A DNA stretch of 64,000 bases from Bradyrhizobium sp. CCH5-F6 (GCF_001556045.1 NZ_LSIC01000113.1:1-64000), one strand, 5' to 3'; positions 52,588 through 61,568 are shown, numbered from the stretch's first letter. Numbers and translations are program-made. The notes: generated from the sequence alone by a model not told the origin.

Positions 52588-54030
52588 TCACGCCATCGGC
52601 CAATCGGGGTGCCCATTCTGAAACAGCATGCGGCTTCCTTCCGTGCTGATTTGGGGGTCAGGAACAAACGCCCCGCCTTCGACGGCGTTGAACATGAAAT
52701 CATCCTGAGCCATCTGGCCTTTGGCGATGCCTTCCAGGAAAATTGATCCATCGCCCCATGCGACGAGCACGCCTGTATGAGCATCTCCGTGATTCGAGGC
52801 AGAATCCGCCACATTGACTTCGTTTGGCATGATGTCGGTGAATGCGATGTGATCGAACGCTCCGGGACCTGGATCAAAGCCACCCACCACAACATCATTA
52901 CCGCTGCCATGCGCGACAATGAACGCGTCGGCTCCGGCCCCGCCGCTATAGACGTCGTTGCCCGCGCCACCATCCAGCATGTCGTGCCCCGCACCTCCGC
53001 TGAGATAATCGTTACCGGCTCCGCCCATCAAGTTGTCGCCCATGGCGCCGCCGTAGAGCTTGTCGTTCCCATCACCGCCGCGCAGGTCGTCCTGTCCAGA
53101 TCCTCCGACGAGGGTGTCATTACCGGCCCCGCCGTCGAGGTGATTGTCGCCCGCACCGCCAGACAGATAATCGTTGCCGCCCAGACCAAAGTAAAAATCG
53201 TTCTTGGCGGTGCCAAGAAGCATGTCATTTTGAGCGTCAGTTCCGAATTTCACGTTGTTGTCGTCAAAAGAACTGGTGAATGACGCATTGGTGGGCGCGC
53301 CAGTCGGACCTGGGCCGGCCTCGTTGCCGCCGGTCGTGCCTAAGTGCTCAGCGGAGAAACGATCAGAATGCGCATCCGCCGGATTGAGCAGGTGGCGGTC
53401 GTCGGTAAACATGAAGTCGTCCTGGGCCAGATCTTTCTTGTAGACGCCTTCCAACAGAACCGAACCATCTCCTTTGCCCGTATCCCAACTGATCAGGACA
53501 CCGGCCTTGGTATCCGCAAAGCGCAGTTGCTCGGGTTCGAGATTCATGACTGCGATATGATCGAACATTCCGGGCCCGGCGCGGAAATCCTTGATGATAT
53601 CGTTGCCGCTATCTGGGGAGATGACGAAGGCGTCGGCTCCCAGACCGCCGGTCAGCATGTCATTGCCCGGCCCGCCTTCCAGATCGCCGTGACCGGCGCC
53701 TTCGTTGAGAACATCATTGCCGGGACCGCCCATCAGCATGTCAGCTTGGTCCCCGCCAACCAGTCGGTCGTTGCCGGCACCGCCGACAAGATGATCGGCG
53801 CCCGCACCACCCGTGAGGACATCGTTGCCGGCTCCTCCGATCAAATCGTCATCCATGGACGCGCCGGATAGTTGATCGTTGCCGCCCCGACCGAATGTGA
53901 TGTTCATGTCGCTGCTCGGGCCGGAAAAATGGTTTGAGCTGCCATCGCCGATATAGAGCTGATAGTCATCGAAGGTCTGAATTATCGCGTCATCGTTCCC
54001 GCGGTGATCGTTTTTATGGTTTCTGCTCAT
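52588..54030 (-). CDS. RTX calcium-binding protein, two tandem modules, probable T1SS cargo
   Basis: A 480-residue acidic protein starting MSRNHKNDHRGNDDAIIQTF. There are two blocks of GGxGxDxLxGG nonapeptides (about 45-120 and 255-335), each followed by a similar C-terminal unit: FDHIAVMNLEPEQLRFADT with a LLEGVYKKDLAQDDFMF segment, and FDHIAFTDIMPNEVNVADS with a FLEGIAKGQMAQDDFMF segment. Calcium folds the repeats after export. No protease or lipase domain is seen. The start at 54030 is the first with the family-like N-terminus. The exporter pair lies directly downstream. Confidence 0.88.
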   Translation of the reverse strand: MSRNHKNDHRGNDDAIIQTFDDYQLYIGDGSSNHFSGPSSDMNITFGRGGNDQLSGASMDDDLIGGAGNDVLTGGAGADHLVGGAGNDRLVGGDQADMLMGGPGNDVLNEGAGHGDLEGGPGNDMLTGGLGADAFVISPDSGNDIIKDFRAGPGMFDHIAVMNLEPEQLRFADTKAGVLISWDTGKGDGSVLLEGVYKKDLAQDDFMFTDDRHLLNPADAHSDRFSAEHLGTTGGNEAGPGPTGAPTNASFTSSFDDNNVKFGTDAQNDMLLGTAKNDFYFGLGGNDYLSGGAGDNHLDGGAGNDTLVGGSGQDDLRGGDGNDKLYGGAMGDNLMGGAGNDYLSGGAGHDMLDGGAGNDVYSGGAGADAFIVAHGSGNDVVVGGFDPGPGAFDHIAFTDIMPNEVNVADSASNHGDAHTGVLVAWGDGSIFLEGIAKGQMAQDDFMFNAVEGGAFVPDPQISTEGSRMLFQNGHPDWPMA

Positions 54031-54319
54031 GCCGGTGCTCCAAATCTGTGCCCTGGAGCTGCAGCGACCGCCGCATCCTCCGCTCCGAGCCTGCAAACGA
54101 CAGGTCTCTTCAAACGTTCCAAACGCCGCAGGCTAAACCAATTGTCGGCATTTTGCCGTTCGTAGCGACTAACTTCGAGATGCCCGTGCGAGGCGGAAGT
54201 TCCGATGAGGAGGACGAAATCCCGGGCTGAGCGCTGCCGAGGAGCGCCTGGGCTTCGCTTTGGAACCACGAGCACCATCGGATGGTTCACGCGGTGTCGA
54301 AACCCCCAATAAGGAACTT

Positions 54320-54769
54320 ATGATGAAAAAGCTCGGTCAGTTCACATTCGCCGCGACGTTGTTGGTCTTGGGTGGCCTTCCGGCAGCGGCGCAGCAGGCA
54401 CCTGCGTCGGGCGGATCCATGCAAGGTATGTCAGACAAGAGCATGCAGGGCATGTCGGATAAAAGCATGCAGGGCATGTCGGACAAGAACATGAACCCTT
54501 TCCAGAAGGACGCAATGTCGGCAATGGACAAGATGAACAAGTCCATGATGGAGGGCATGATGGACGCCGACCCCGAGATGGCGTGGATGAAGAGCATGGC
54601 CGCCCATCATCAGGGAGCGATTGATATGTCGGAGGCGCTTCTCAAGAACACAAAGGATACAGACACTGCCAAGGAAGCGCGCAAGACCCTCCAGCAGAAT
54701 GAAAAGGATTTGAAAGAGCTTCAAGCAAAAATGAAGAAGGAAGAGAAGAAGGAGGATAAGAAAGGCTAG
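54320..54769 (+). CDS. DUF305 family periplasmic protein with Met-rich repeats
   Basis: A 149-residue protein with a signal peptide (MMKKLGQFTFAATLLVLGGL, cut near AAAQQAP). Three 8-residue repeats MQGMSDK(S/N) (24 bases each, 54419-54490) precede the DUF305 core MDADPEMAWMKSMAAHHQGA and IDMSEALLK. The tail is rich in lysine and glutamate. AAGGA is upstream of the ATG. DUF305 proteins occur with copper resistance genes, and the Met and His residues could bind copper. Convergent with the cytochrome c gene. Confidence 0.88.
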   Translation: MMKKLGQFTFAATLLVLGGLPAAAQQAPASGGSMQGMSDKSMQGMSDKSMQGMSDKNMNPFQKDAMSAMDKMNKSMMEGMMDADPEMAWMKSMAAHHQGAIDMSEALLKNTKDTDTAKEARKTLQQNEKDLKELQAKMKKEEKKEDKKG

Positions 54770-54865
54770 GTGAGCGGGCTCGTACAGGCCACGATCAGAG
54801 CCTCGTCCGAATGCGGTGCAAGCTTCTCACGTTGCTTGCACCGCTGCGAGAGTTGGGACGCTTGG

Positions 54866-55540
54866 TCAGTGCTGGTGCCCCGCCGGTTTGTTCGCTTCAC
54901 CCATAGGCTTGTTTGCTTCGCTGGACGATTTGTTGGCTTCGCTCGTTGGCTTGTTAGCTTCGCCGGTCGATGCCTTGTTGGGCTTTTCGGGTCCACCTTG
55001 CGATTGCATATTGGGCATGTCTTGCATGTCATCGTCAGGTGGAGCTTTCGCGACGATGTCTTCGTACTGTGGGCCGGACATTCCCTTTAATTTCATGACG
55101 AACGCCACAACGTTCCAGATCGTATCGTCATCGTGGGTCCGCCCCCACGCCGGCATTCCCGTCATTTTGATTCCGTGCTTTGTCACCCAAAATATCGTCT
55201 TGGCATCCAAGCTCATTTGATAGAGATTCGGTGGCTTAGGATACAGCCCCTCGCCCAATTCGGTATCGGGTTTGCCGGGCGCCGAATGGCAGTTTACGCA
55301 CATTGCGGCATACTGCCCGGCTCCCTTGAGTATCCGTTGCTCGTCGGATAGATTCGGTATGGTGAGAGACGTCGCGCGAGCCGCGATTGAGCGCTCGCGC
55401 GTGACCTCCATGATCTGTCGCGTAAGCGCCCAGTGGGGCGTATCGGCGCCAATGTCGTATGTGCCTGATGTGATAAACAAAACGGCTCCTATTGCAACGC
55501 CGATGACGAGCAGAGCCGCCGCAGTTAAGACTTTCCTCAC
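54866..55540 (-). CDS. Membrane-anchored cytochrome c with repetitive C-terminal tail
   Basis: A 224-residue protein with an N-terminal helix (VLTAAALLVIGVAIGAVLFI), one haem site MCVNCHSAPGKPD (about residue 80) and a Met ligand in GIKMTGMPAWGRTHDDD. The C-terminal tail (about 160-224) is Met-rich (MQDMPNMQSQGG) and then repeats a 7-residue unit EANKP(x)2 four to five times, ending GHQH. The tail is unusual for cytochromes and may bind copper. It is the last gene of the long minus-strand run, 12 bases after the methyltransferase. Confidence 0.85.
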   Translation of the reverse strand: MRKVLTAAALLVIGVAIGAVLFITSGTYDIGADTPHWALTRQIMEVTRERSIAARATSLTIPNLSDEQRILKGAGQYAAMCVNCHSAPGKPDTELGEGLYPKPPNLYQMSLDAKTIFWVTKHGIKMTGMPAWGRTHDDDTIWNVVAFVMKLKGMSGPQYEDIVAKAPPDDDMQDMPNMQSQGGPEKPNKASTGEANKPTSEANKSSSEANKPMGEANKPAGHQH

Positions 55541-55551
55541 TCCATCAATCC

Positions 55552-56286
55552 TTATCTTTGAGTTCTTCGCATCGGTTTAGCGCCGCTGCGCTTGTGGCCG
55601 GCCACTATGACCGAAACTCTGCCCGCGACGATCGAAAATGACCGATCATGCGCAAGCACTCGCAGGCCTGCTGGAGGCAGGCATTTGCGCCAGGTGTCAT
55701 CAAAATGCGGCGCAACAGCGTCAGTTCCCCAAAGCAGGGCTGCAAAACCGAGCATCTTGCCCTCTCGGACTGAGGCCGGCCGGTCCAGCTCGACGACATG
55801 GAGACGACCGTCGGCGCGCAACAAGGGCGCAAGACCCCGCAGCAATGCAATTTTGTTTGCTGGCATGAGCCGATGCAGCGCGAAATTGCAGATGATCGTA
55901 TCGAACGCCTCGTGCGTGAACGGAAGCGGCGCGTCTGCGGGCACTTCGATAAAGTTTACATTATTGAGGCCCTGGCGTCCCGCAGAGCGCGTGTACCGTT
56001 GACTTCCCTGCGGCTCGACCGCAACAAAGCAGACTTCGGGGTAATGGGTTGCGAAAGACAGAGCAAACGCAAAACTGTGCGGCCCGACGATAAGCACCTG
56101 CTTTGCACAATCGGAATCGAGCATAGGGTAAAAACGGCAGCACCACTCGACATCGGTGACGAGGGATCGCAGTATGCGATCATAGACAAGGCGCGCCGCG
56201 CTGACCCGGAGCTGAAAGACTGCGGTCTTCAGCCGTCCTGCGACTGCAGCCGGGATTGTCTGCCGTCTCGCAGCATGTTCGGTCAT
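55552..56286 (-). CDS. Class I SAM-dependent methyltransferase
   Basis: A 244-residue protein. The SAM site is QVLIVGPHSFAFALSFATHY (unusual, lacking the GxGxG pattern), followed by FVAVEPQGS, FDTIICNFALHRLMP and LRADGRLHVVELDRP. It resembles UbiE-type methyltransferases in length and order. It overlaps the OpgC stop by four bases, and its substrate is unknown. Its P-loop-like glycine motif is weak, so activity is uncertain. Confidence 0.75.
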   Translation of the reverse strand: MTEHAARRQTIPAAVAGRLKTAVFQLRVSAARLVYDRILRSLVTDVEWCCRFYPMLDSDCAKQVLIVGPHSFAFALSFATHYPEVCFVAVEPQGSQRYTRSAGRQGLNNVNFIEVPADAPLPFTHEAFDTIICNFALHRLMPANKIALLRGLAPLLRADGRLHVVELDRPASVREGKMLGFAALLWGTDAVAPHFDDTWRKCLPPAGLRVLAHDRSFSIVAGRVSVIVAGHKRSGAKPMRRTQR

Positions 56287-57485
56287 TGGATTGCGCCAGC
56301 GCTGGAGGGGCCTGGACCCGGAGAGTTATTCTTGGCCGGCCAAGATCTCAGCCAGGCGACAGCAGCTAGAAGGGCGATACCGCCGATGCTCACCGCGATC
56401 TGCATCAGCAAAGAATTGGAGATGAGTTCGAGCAAGAAATGAGCGACGAACGACAGGAAAATACCGACGCAGAAAACCTCCAGCGATCGGCGTCCGCAGA
56501 GCATCATCGGGCGAAGAAGCGGACTGCGAAGCCAGGGTCGGTCACGAGGGACCAGGCTGATCGTAAGAACAGCCAGCGCAATGAAATGCAGAAGACGTGA
56601 CGGCGCAAGATTGGTTTTGTCGTCGATGGCCAAACCATCTGACAACCAGGCGAGGGCGGATGATTGCATACCCAGATTTTGCGGCAGTGCTACAATGAGT
56701 GCGAAAACGAGGTAAAGGATACAGAACCTCAGTACGGCCGGAGAGGTTAGCAACCAGTGTAATTGCTTCGCGCCGCCGAGAGCGCACCAGGCACCAAGCA
56801 CGAACAGCAGCTGCCAGGCGAACGGATTGAAATACCAGACGCCCTCAGGCCAAGCGGGCAGATTCCAGCCTAAGAGGCGCGCAAAAACGTACAGGCTGAG
56901 CGAGCAAAAGAGCGTCGTGTTGGGCCTCGCCAACATCGCGCGGAGCACGACCGGAAAAACCGCCATCAGCACGATGTAAAGTGGCAGGACGTCCATGTTC
57001 AACGGCTTGAACTTTAGCAGCAATCCCGCAGTGAGGTATTCAATCGGATTGGCGATGAGACCGGCGACGTTGAATTCGTCCAAGAGGTGAGAATGACGGT
57101 AGGTTTGGGCGACCCAGCCGATGGCGGCGACGTAGACCACAAATAGGAGAATGTGCGCCACATAGAGCTGCCAGACGCGCCGCATCAGTTTGACTGCACC
57201 TGCCCAAAAGCCGTCACGGCGCATGGCTTTGGAGTAGGCCAAGGCCGCCGTGTAGCCGGAGATGAAGACAAAGAGATCGGCGGCGTCGCTAAAGCCATAG
57301 TTCCTGGTGGTTAGCCAAGCGACCGCATTGTTCGGGATGTGGTCGAGAAAGATCGTCCAGTTCGCCAGCCCGCGAAACAGATCAAGCCTCACGTCCCGGC
57401 CGTCGCCAGCCGGCGTCCTGCCAGCACGCACCTGCACCGCTCGTACCGGTATATTCGTCATGCAGTTCATCGCCGCGGTCGGCAC
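56283..57485 (-). CDS. opgC: OpgC family membrane acyltransferase
   Basis: A 400-residue protein with about ten membrane helices. The start of the OpgC domain is VRLDLFRGLANWTIFLDHIP, with NYGFSDAADLFVFISGYTAA and a late CGRRSLEVFCVGIFLSF. OpgC-type proteins add succinyl groups to periplasmic glucans or act as acyltransferase-3-like enzymes. Starts at 57485 (GTG), 57470 and 57461 (ATG) are all possible; none has a clear ribosome site. It overlaps the methyltransferase gene by four bases. Confidence 0.85.
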   Translation of the reverse strand: MPTAAMNCMTNIPVRAVQVRAGRTPAGDGRDVRLDLFRGLANWTIFLDHIPNNAVAWLTTRNYGFSDAADLFVFISGYTAALAYSKAMRRDGFWAGAVKLMRRVWQLYVAHILLFVVYVAAIGWVAQTYRHSHLLDEFNVAGLIANPIEYLTAGLLLKFKPLNMDVLPLYIVLMAVFPVVLRAMLARPNTTLFCSLSLYVFARLLGWNLPAWPEGVWYFNPFAWQLLFVLGAWCALGGAKQLHWLLTSPAVLRFCILYLVFALIVALPQNLGMQSSALAWLSDGLAIDDKTNLAPSRLLHFIALAVLTISLVPRDRPWLRSPLLRPMMLCGRRSLEVFCVGIFLSFVAHFLLELISNSLLMQIAVSIGGIALLAAVAWLRSWPAKNNSPGPGPSSAGAIQ

Positions 57486-57584
57486 GCAGATTTGGCACTG
57501 TGACGGCGAAAAGGATTGACGTTCATCGATGTGTTTACTCGCATTGCGGTGGGCGACATGTTTAGGGGATACGGCAGTCGATCG

Positions 57585-57932
57585 TCAGATCGCCATCGCC
57601 TGGCAGCTATCGGCACAGAAACGACAAGCCTCGGCACATTCGTCCATGCCGCCGACACGTTCGCATTCCCTCGCACACTCCGAGCAGATTGCCGCACATT
57701 CCTCGCAAAGTTGGCGGTGGTGAGGCGATCTCAACAGCATGAGGTGTGCGGCGGTGCGACACATCTCGGCACATGTCAAGATCAGCCGAATGTGCTTCGC
57801 CGCGACTCTATTCGCCTCTTCGGCCAGGCCGCGCTTCACGTCCGTGTCGAGGCAGGTCCGGTAGCAGCGCAGGCCGTCGTCGACGCAGGTCGACAAATCC
57901 TCGTCCATCAGCTTGGTCGAAGCGTTGTTCAT
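57585..57932 (-). CDS. Four-helix bundle copper-binding/storage-like protein (DUF326, Csp-like)
   Basis: A 115-residue helical protein with 14 cysteines placed on successive helix turns: CVDDGLRCYRTC, CAEMC, CEECAAICSECAREC and CAEACRFCADSC. Additional His residues lie in SPHHRQLC. This is the pattern of copper storage proteins (Csp) and DUF326 proteins, which hold many Cu(I) ions in the bundle core. There is no signal peptide, so it would be cytosolic. It starts five bases after the oxidase fusion stop, as part of the same operon. Confidence 0.9.
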   Translation of the reverse strand: MNNASTKLMDEDLSTCVDDGLRCYRTCLDTDVKRGLAEEANRVAAKHIRLILTCAEMCRTAAHLMLLRSPHHRQLCEECAAICSECARECERVGGMDECAEACRFCADSCQAMAI

Positions 57933-57937
57933 CGTTC

Positions 57938-59812
57938 CTACCGCACGTCGAGAACCAGCATCAGCCCGCCGCCGCCATGCTGCTCCACGTTGTTATTGGC
58001 CGTGTGATGTGGAATGTGGCAGTGCACCAGCCACTTCCCGGGCTTTCGCGCCGTCCATACTACGTCGTAGCGCTGCCCCGGACCGACGTTGACGGTGTCG
58101 GCCTGATAGCGCGCGCTGTCCTTTAGGTTGACGCCATCGACCGCGACGACCTCGAACGGCCCGCCGTGAACATGCATCGGGTGCACGAAGTTGTTGTTGG
58201 TGCCGATGAAGCGGAGCTTGATGGTCTGGCCGACCTTCATGGCGACGGTGTCAGTCGACGGATAGGCCTTGCCGTTGATCGTGAAATAGTTCGGCAGTGC
58301 GCCTTCCATCAGCATGGCCGGATAGGTCAACCACTCCCGCTTCAGCCATTCCTGAAGCTGGATGGTGTAGTCCAGATCCGCCTTAATCTCCGTCGACGGA
58401 TCCTTCGGCGAGATGAGCAGCGCACCGTAAAGCCCGAGCGCCTGCTGCCGGTCTGGATGATCGTGGCTATGGTAGAAATACGTGCCGCTCTGGCCCACCT
58501 CGAAGTCGTAGGTATAGGAGCCCCCTGGCGGCACCGGATCTTGCGTGATTTTTGCGGGTCCATCCATTTCGTTGGGGATGATCAGACCGTGCCAATGGAT
58601 CGTCGTGCTCTCCGGCAGCGCGTTGCGGAGGTTGATCCGGACGTGATCGCCCTCCGTCAATTGCAGTCGTGGTCCCGGGACCTGCCGATTGTAGGCGTAG
58701 GCATCCACTGCGACGTCCGGGAGTATATTCCATCGGATGACGGACGCTTCGATATCGAAGACCTTGACGCCGTTCTCGATGCGCGGTTGAAGGATTTGAT
58801 CTCCTTTGGCGTCTTTCGGCGCGACATATGTCACTTTCCTAGGCTTGACGGCCGCCATGTCTTTCATGGCTTCGCCCGGAAGGTCGAACGTGTTGATCAT
58901 GCCAGGCGGCATGATGGAGGCATCGACGTCACGCAAGCTCAGCCGAAGATTGACCGAGAAGCCCGGCAGAACCATCCCCGAAATCAGCAGGAACGATGTC
59001 ACGCCTGCGAGCGCCGCCAGTTGAGGCGTGGTGGCGTCGCTGGTCATCTGCTGTCCGGCTCCATGCCCCGCATGGCCCCCGGCGGCTGATGGAGCCTTTG
59101 CCTCCCCATGCCCTTCGTGACCCCGAGGACCGCCTTGCCCGCCCTCATCCCGCTCGGTCATCAGCCCGTGCTTGATCTTTTTCTTCACCATCCAGACGTT
59201 AAACGGATGGGCGGTTGCAAATCCGACCATGACGCCGAGCGACATCACGGCCCAGAAGATCAATTCGAGCGGGTCCATTGCGCGCATGTCGCGGCCCATC
59301 ATCAGCAGGCTCATCGTTGGCGCCATGCCCGCCATCATGGCGTTCATGCTGATAAATTCGGGCATAAAACTCTTGCGGACGTTTTCCCAGTAGGTCCCGC
59401 CCATCATCTTTTTCATGAACAGGGATTGGAAAATGAACAGTCCGAAAGAGAAGCCGGCGATGTATTCGACGATCAGGTCGATCCACATCGGCAATCCCAG
59501 AGAGGCTGTGACGGCCGCCGCCAGGATGATTCCGGTCGCATCGCCAGCGACACAATGGATCGTGCTGCCGATGCCCTGTTTCCACAGCGGCGAGGTGAAA
59601 TGCTCATGCTCGCCCGGACGCGGCTCTTTGTCGGCAAGCACGTAGAGCAACAGTCCGAACGGGCCCATATAGAGCGTGACGAGGATGAAGCCCCACTTCA
59701 TCACCGTCGGTTCGGGATTGCCGTTGAATTGATCGAAGGCGACGTATGCGGTGGACGCAAAAGCGAGCCCGAACCAGGCGATCAGGAAATAGTCATAGGG
59801 AAGAGCGATCAT
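57938..59812 (-). CDS. DUF4396 membrane domain fused to a multicopper oxidase
   Basis: A 624-residue fusion. Residues 1-245 form a membrane domain of several helices (MIALPYDYFLIAWFGLAFAS, then ATGIILAAAVTASLGLPMWI and MMAGMAPTMSLLMMGRDMRA), matching DUF4396. After a His/Gly-rich linker (GHEGHGEAK, GGHAGHGAGQQ) and another helix comes a multicopper oxidase with IHWHGLIIPNEMDG, YFYHSHDHPDR, HPMHVHGGPFEVV and HCHIPHHTANNN. The start MIALPYDYF overlaps the GNAT stop by four bases. The fusion would tether the oxidase to the membrane. Confidence 0.88.
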   Translation of the reverse strand: MIALPYDYFLIAWFGLAFASTAYVAFDQFNGNPEPTVMKWGFILVTLYMGPFGLLLYVLADKEPRPGEHEHFTSPLWKQGIGSTIHCVAGDATGIILAAAVTASLGLPMWIDLIVEYIAGFSFGLFIFQSLFMKKMMGGTYWENVRKSFMPEFISMNAMMAGMAPTMSLLMMGRDMRAMDPLELIFWAVMSLGVMVGFATAHPFNVWMVKKKIKHGLMTERDEGGQGGPRGHEGHGEAKAPSAAGGHAGHGAGQQMTSDATTPQLAALAGVTSFLLISGMVLPGFSVNLRLSLRDVDASIMPPGMINTFDLPGEAMKDMAAVKPRKVTYVAPKDAKGDQILQPRIENGVKVFDIEASVIRWNILPDVAVDAYAYNRQVPGPRLQLTEGDHVRINLRNALPESTTIHWHGLIIPNEMDGPAKITQDPVPPGGSYTYDFEVGQSGTYFYHSHDHPDRQQALGLYGALLISPKDPSTEIKADLDYTIQLQEWLKREWLTYPAMLMEGALPNYFTINGKAYPSTDTVAMKVGQTIKLRFIGTNNNFVHPMHVHGGPFEVVAVDGVNLKDSARYQADTVNVGPGQRYDVVWTARKPGKWLVHCHIPHHTANNNVEQHGGGGLMLVLDVR

Positions 59813-60495
59813 GGGTGATCCTCGTCTTGGAAAGCGGGCACATCGGGGACAGTACGTAGCGGCAGCTTCATGAGCAAACTTCCGCCCTCGTGTGGCAAAT
59901 CGATGTGCCATGGAATCGGGGCGCGGCCGCGTTGACGAAAGCCAAACCTTCGATAGAAGGCGACGGCACCGTGATTGTCCGCCCATACATGAAGCGTTAG
60001 AGAGGCGTGCCCCTGGCGTCTTGCGTCGCGGACGACCGCCTTCAACAGAGCGGTTCCGACGCCCTCACGACGATGGTCGGGGCCGACGCAGATGTTGTTG
60101 AGGAGATAGCTTTTCCAATCGTTCAGCTCGAACCGGGGCTTGAGCAGAACATCGCGAGAGGTCGGACTGCGGACGGGATACTCGTTGTGAATGAGGCCCG
60201 CCGGAAATGCATTGGCCATTCCCACAACGGCATTGCCGGCGACGGCGACCACACATCGTTCGAATGAGTAGATGCCGCCGGGTTCGCAGACCATCTCATG
60301 ATAAACATCCAGTGCAGCCGCACTTTGACTGAGCCCTCCCAGAATAAATTGAAGAACGTCCCCGCCAGCTGCATGAGCCAGCAGTGCGATCGCTGCAGCG
60401 TCGGAGATGCGCGCCTTCCGCACGCAAAAAGGGTGGCGTGGCCCGGCATGGTTGGCATAGGGCGGGTGCAAGCGGCCTTGGTCCGGCCCGGTCAT
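59809..60495 (-). CDS. GNAT family N-acetyltransferase
   Basis: A 228-residue acetyltransferase. After FCVRKARISDAAAIALLAHA come VVAVAGNAVVGMANAF, the acetyl-CoA loop VGPDHRREGVGTALLKAVVR and the closing LHVWADNHGAVAFYRRFGF. The substrate is unknown. It is coupled by ATGA overlaps to both the FkbM gene before it and the oxidase fusion after it, so it belongs to the copper operon. A role in modifying a metal ligand or a protein is possible but unproven. Confidence 0.88.
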   Translation of the reverse strand: MTGPDQGRLHPPYANHAGPRHPFCVRKARISDAAAIALLAHAAGGDVLQFILGGLSQSAAALDVYHEMVCEPGGIYSFERCVVAVAGNAVVGMANAFPAGLIHNEYPVRSPTSRDVLLKPRFELNDWKSYLLNNICVGPDHRREGVGTALLKAVVRDARRQGHASLTLHVWADNHGAVAFYRRFGFRQRGRAPIPWHIDLPHEGGSLLMKLPLRTVPDVPAFQDEDHP

Positions 60496-61484
60496 TTGGG
60501 TGGCCAGCTTGCGGAAAGAAGCCTCTTGCTCCAGTGTTCGCTCGAGGTCGCGAAGACGTTGTATCCGACCCAGCTATGCTTCTTCATTCGTGCAAGACCC
60601 TTGAGTTGATCAAGCTGCATGAAGACGCCATTGTCCTCGTCGAAGATAAAACGCTCGAGCGAAGTCTGTTCCGCCAGATAGCGCGACACGGCATGCGTCT
60701 TATCAGAACCATGCTCTTCGCAAATCACGAGGCAATCACCCGCGAGCAAACCGCGCGCGCCGCGCAACGCCTCGATCTCGACGCCTTCGACGTCCAACTT
60801 GATGACAAGCGGAACAGACGCGTCGATCAGCCCGGCCTCGGCTAATCCGTCAAGCGACACTGTCTCGACGCACCCCGGCTCTGCTCGTGCGAGCGGAACG
60901 GTTGCGAACTTTTCATGTCTAGCGCCGTGAATACGGACAAAGTCGCCGCTTCGGCCTGCGAGGGCGGCATGCAAGTAGCGAAAGCGATTCCCATTCAGTT
61001 CTGCATTGCGCTTGAGCTGCCCAAGATTCGGTCCGGATGCTTCGATTGCAATCGCCTGTTGCACACCAAAAGCGCGGCTCGACGCAAGGATCGACCAATA
61101 GCCAAAATTGGCACCGCAATCTACAAAGGTATAGCGATCATGGCGTGCGACACGTAAAAGCGCTTCGATCTCTTGTTCGTAGTGATAGCTGCAATTAAGT
61201 AGCCTGCTCCAATACGCATCGCAGAATGGCATGGCAAACAGCGCATCCTCATTCAATCGCACAAGGAGTTCGCGCGGCGCCATGATTGACCCAACCACTC
61301 GGCACCCGATGCCATAACCTCGGTGCCCGACAGGCTTCGTGGCTGCGGATCCCGCCCGCAACGCGGCGATAGCGGCACGAACAAGCGAGCTCGCGCCCGT
61401 GAGTTGGCCCCTGGCGCGATCAAATAAAAGCGGTTCGGGCTGTTCTCGAGCAAGCGTTCCTGAACTGGCCGTCGAAGGTGGCAT
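60492..61484 (-). CDS. FkbM family methyltransferase
   Basis: A 330-residue SAM methyltransferase. FkbM signatures are YTFVDCGANFGYWSILASS (about residues 120-138), AIEASGPNLGQLKRNAELNG and LVIKLDVEGVEIEALRGARG. The start at 61484 has AGGAG five bases ahead; the frame start at 61541 lies inside a hairpin and lacks a ribosome site. FkbM enzymes O-methylate sugars or natural-product hydroxyls. It overlaps the GNAT gene by four bases. Confidence 0.88.
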   Translation of the reverse strand: MPPSTASSGTLAREQPEPLLFDRARGQLTGASSLVRAAIAALRAGSAATKPVGHRGYGIGCRVVGSIMAPRELLVRLNEDALFAMPFCDAYWSRLLNCSYHYEQEIEALLRVARHDRYTFVDCGANFGYWSILASSRAFGVQQAIAIEASGPNLGQLKRNAELNGNRFRYLHAALAGRSGDFVRIHGARHEKFATVPLARAEPGCVETVSLDGLAEAGLIDASVPLVIKLDVEGVEIEALRGARGLLAGDCLVICEEHGSDKTHAVSRYLAEQTSLERFIFDEDNGVFMQLDQLKGLARMKKHSWVGYNVFATSSEHWSKRLLSASWPPK

Positions 61485-61531
61485 CGCTGCTCCTGTCAAA
61501 GGAATGGAGACGCACGCATGTGACCAAGGTC

Positions 61532-61559
61532 GGTGCCGCATCCGTTACGGCGCGGCACC
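61532..61559. terminator. Hairpin after the first CusF-like gene
   Basis: GGTGCCGC pairs with GCGGCACC around a 12-base loop, just after the CusF-like stop (61569) and before the FkbM ribosome site. There is no T run, so it may attenuate rather than stop the operon transcript. Confidence 0.45.
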
Positions 61560-61568
61560 GCCAACTCC

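Noticed and set aside
54419..54490. CRISPR-like direct repeats
   Set aside because: The 24-base units are coding repeats without spacers inside the DUF305 gene; no cas genes are present.
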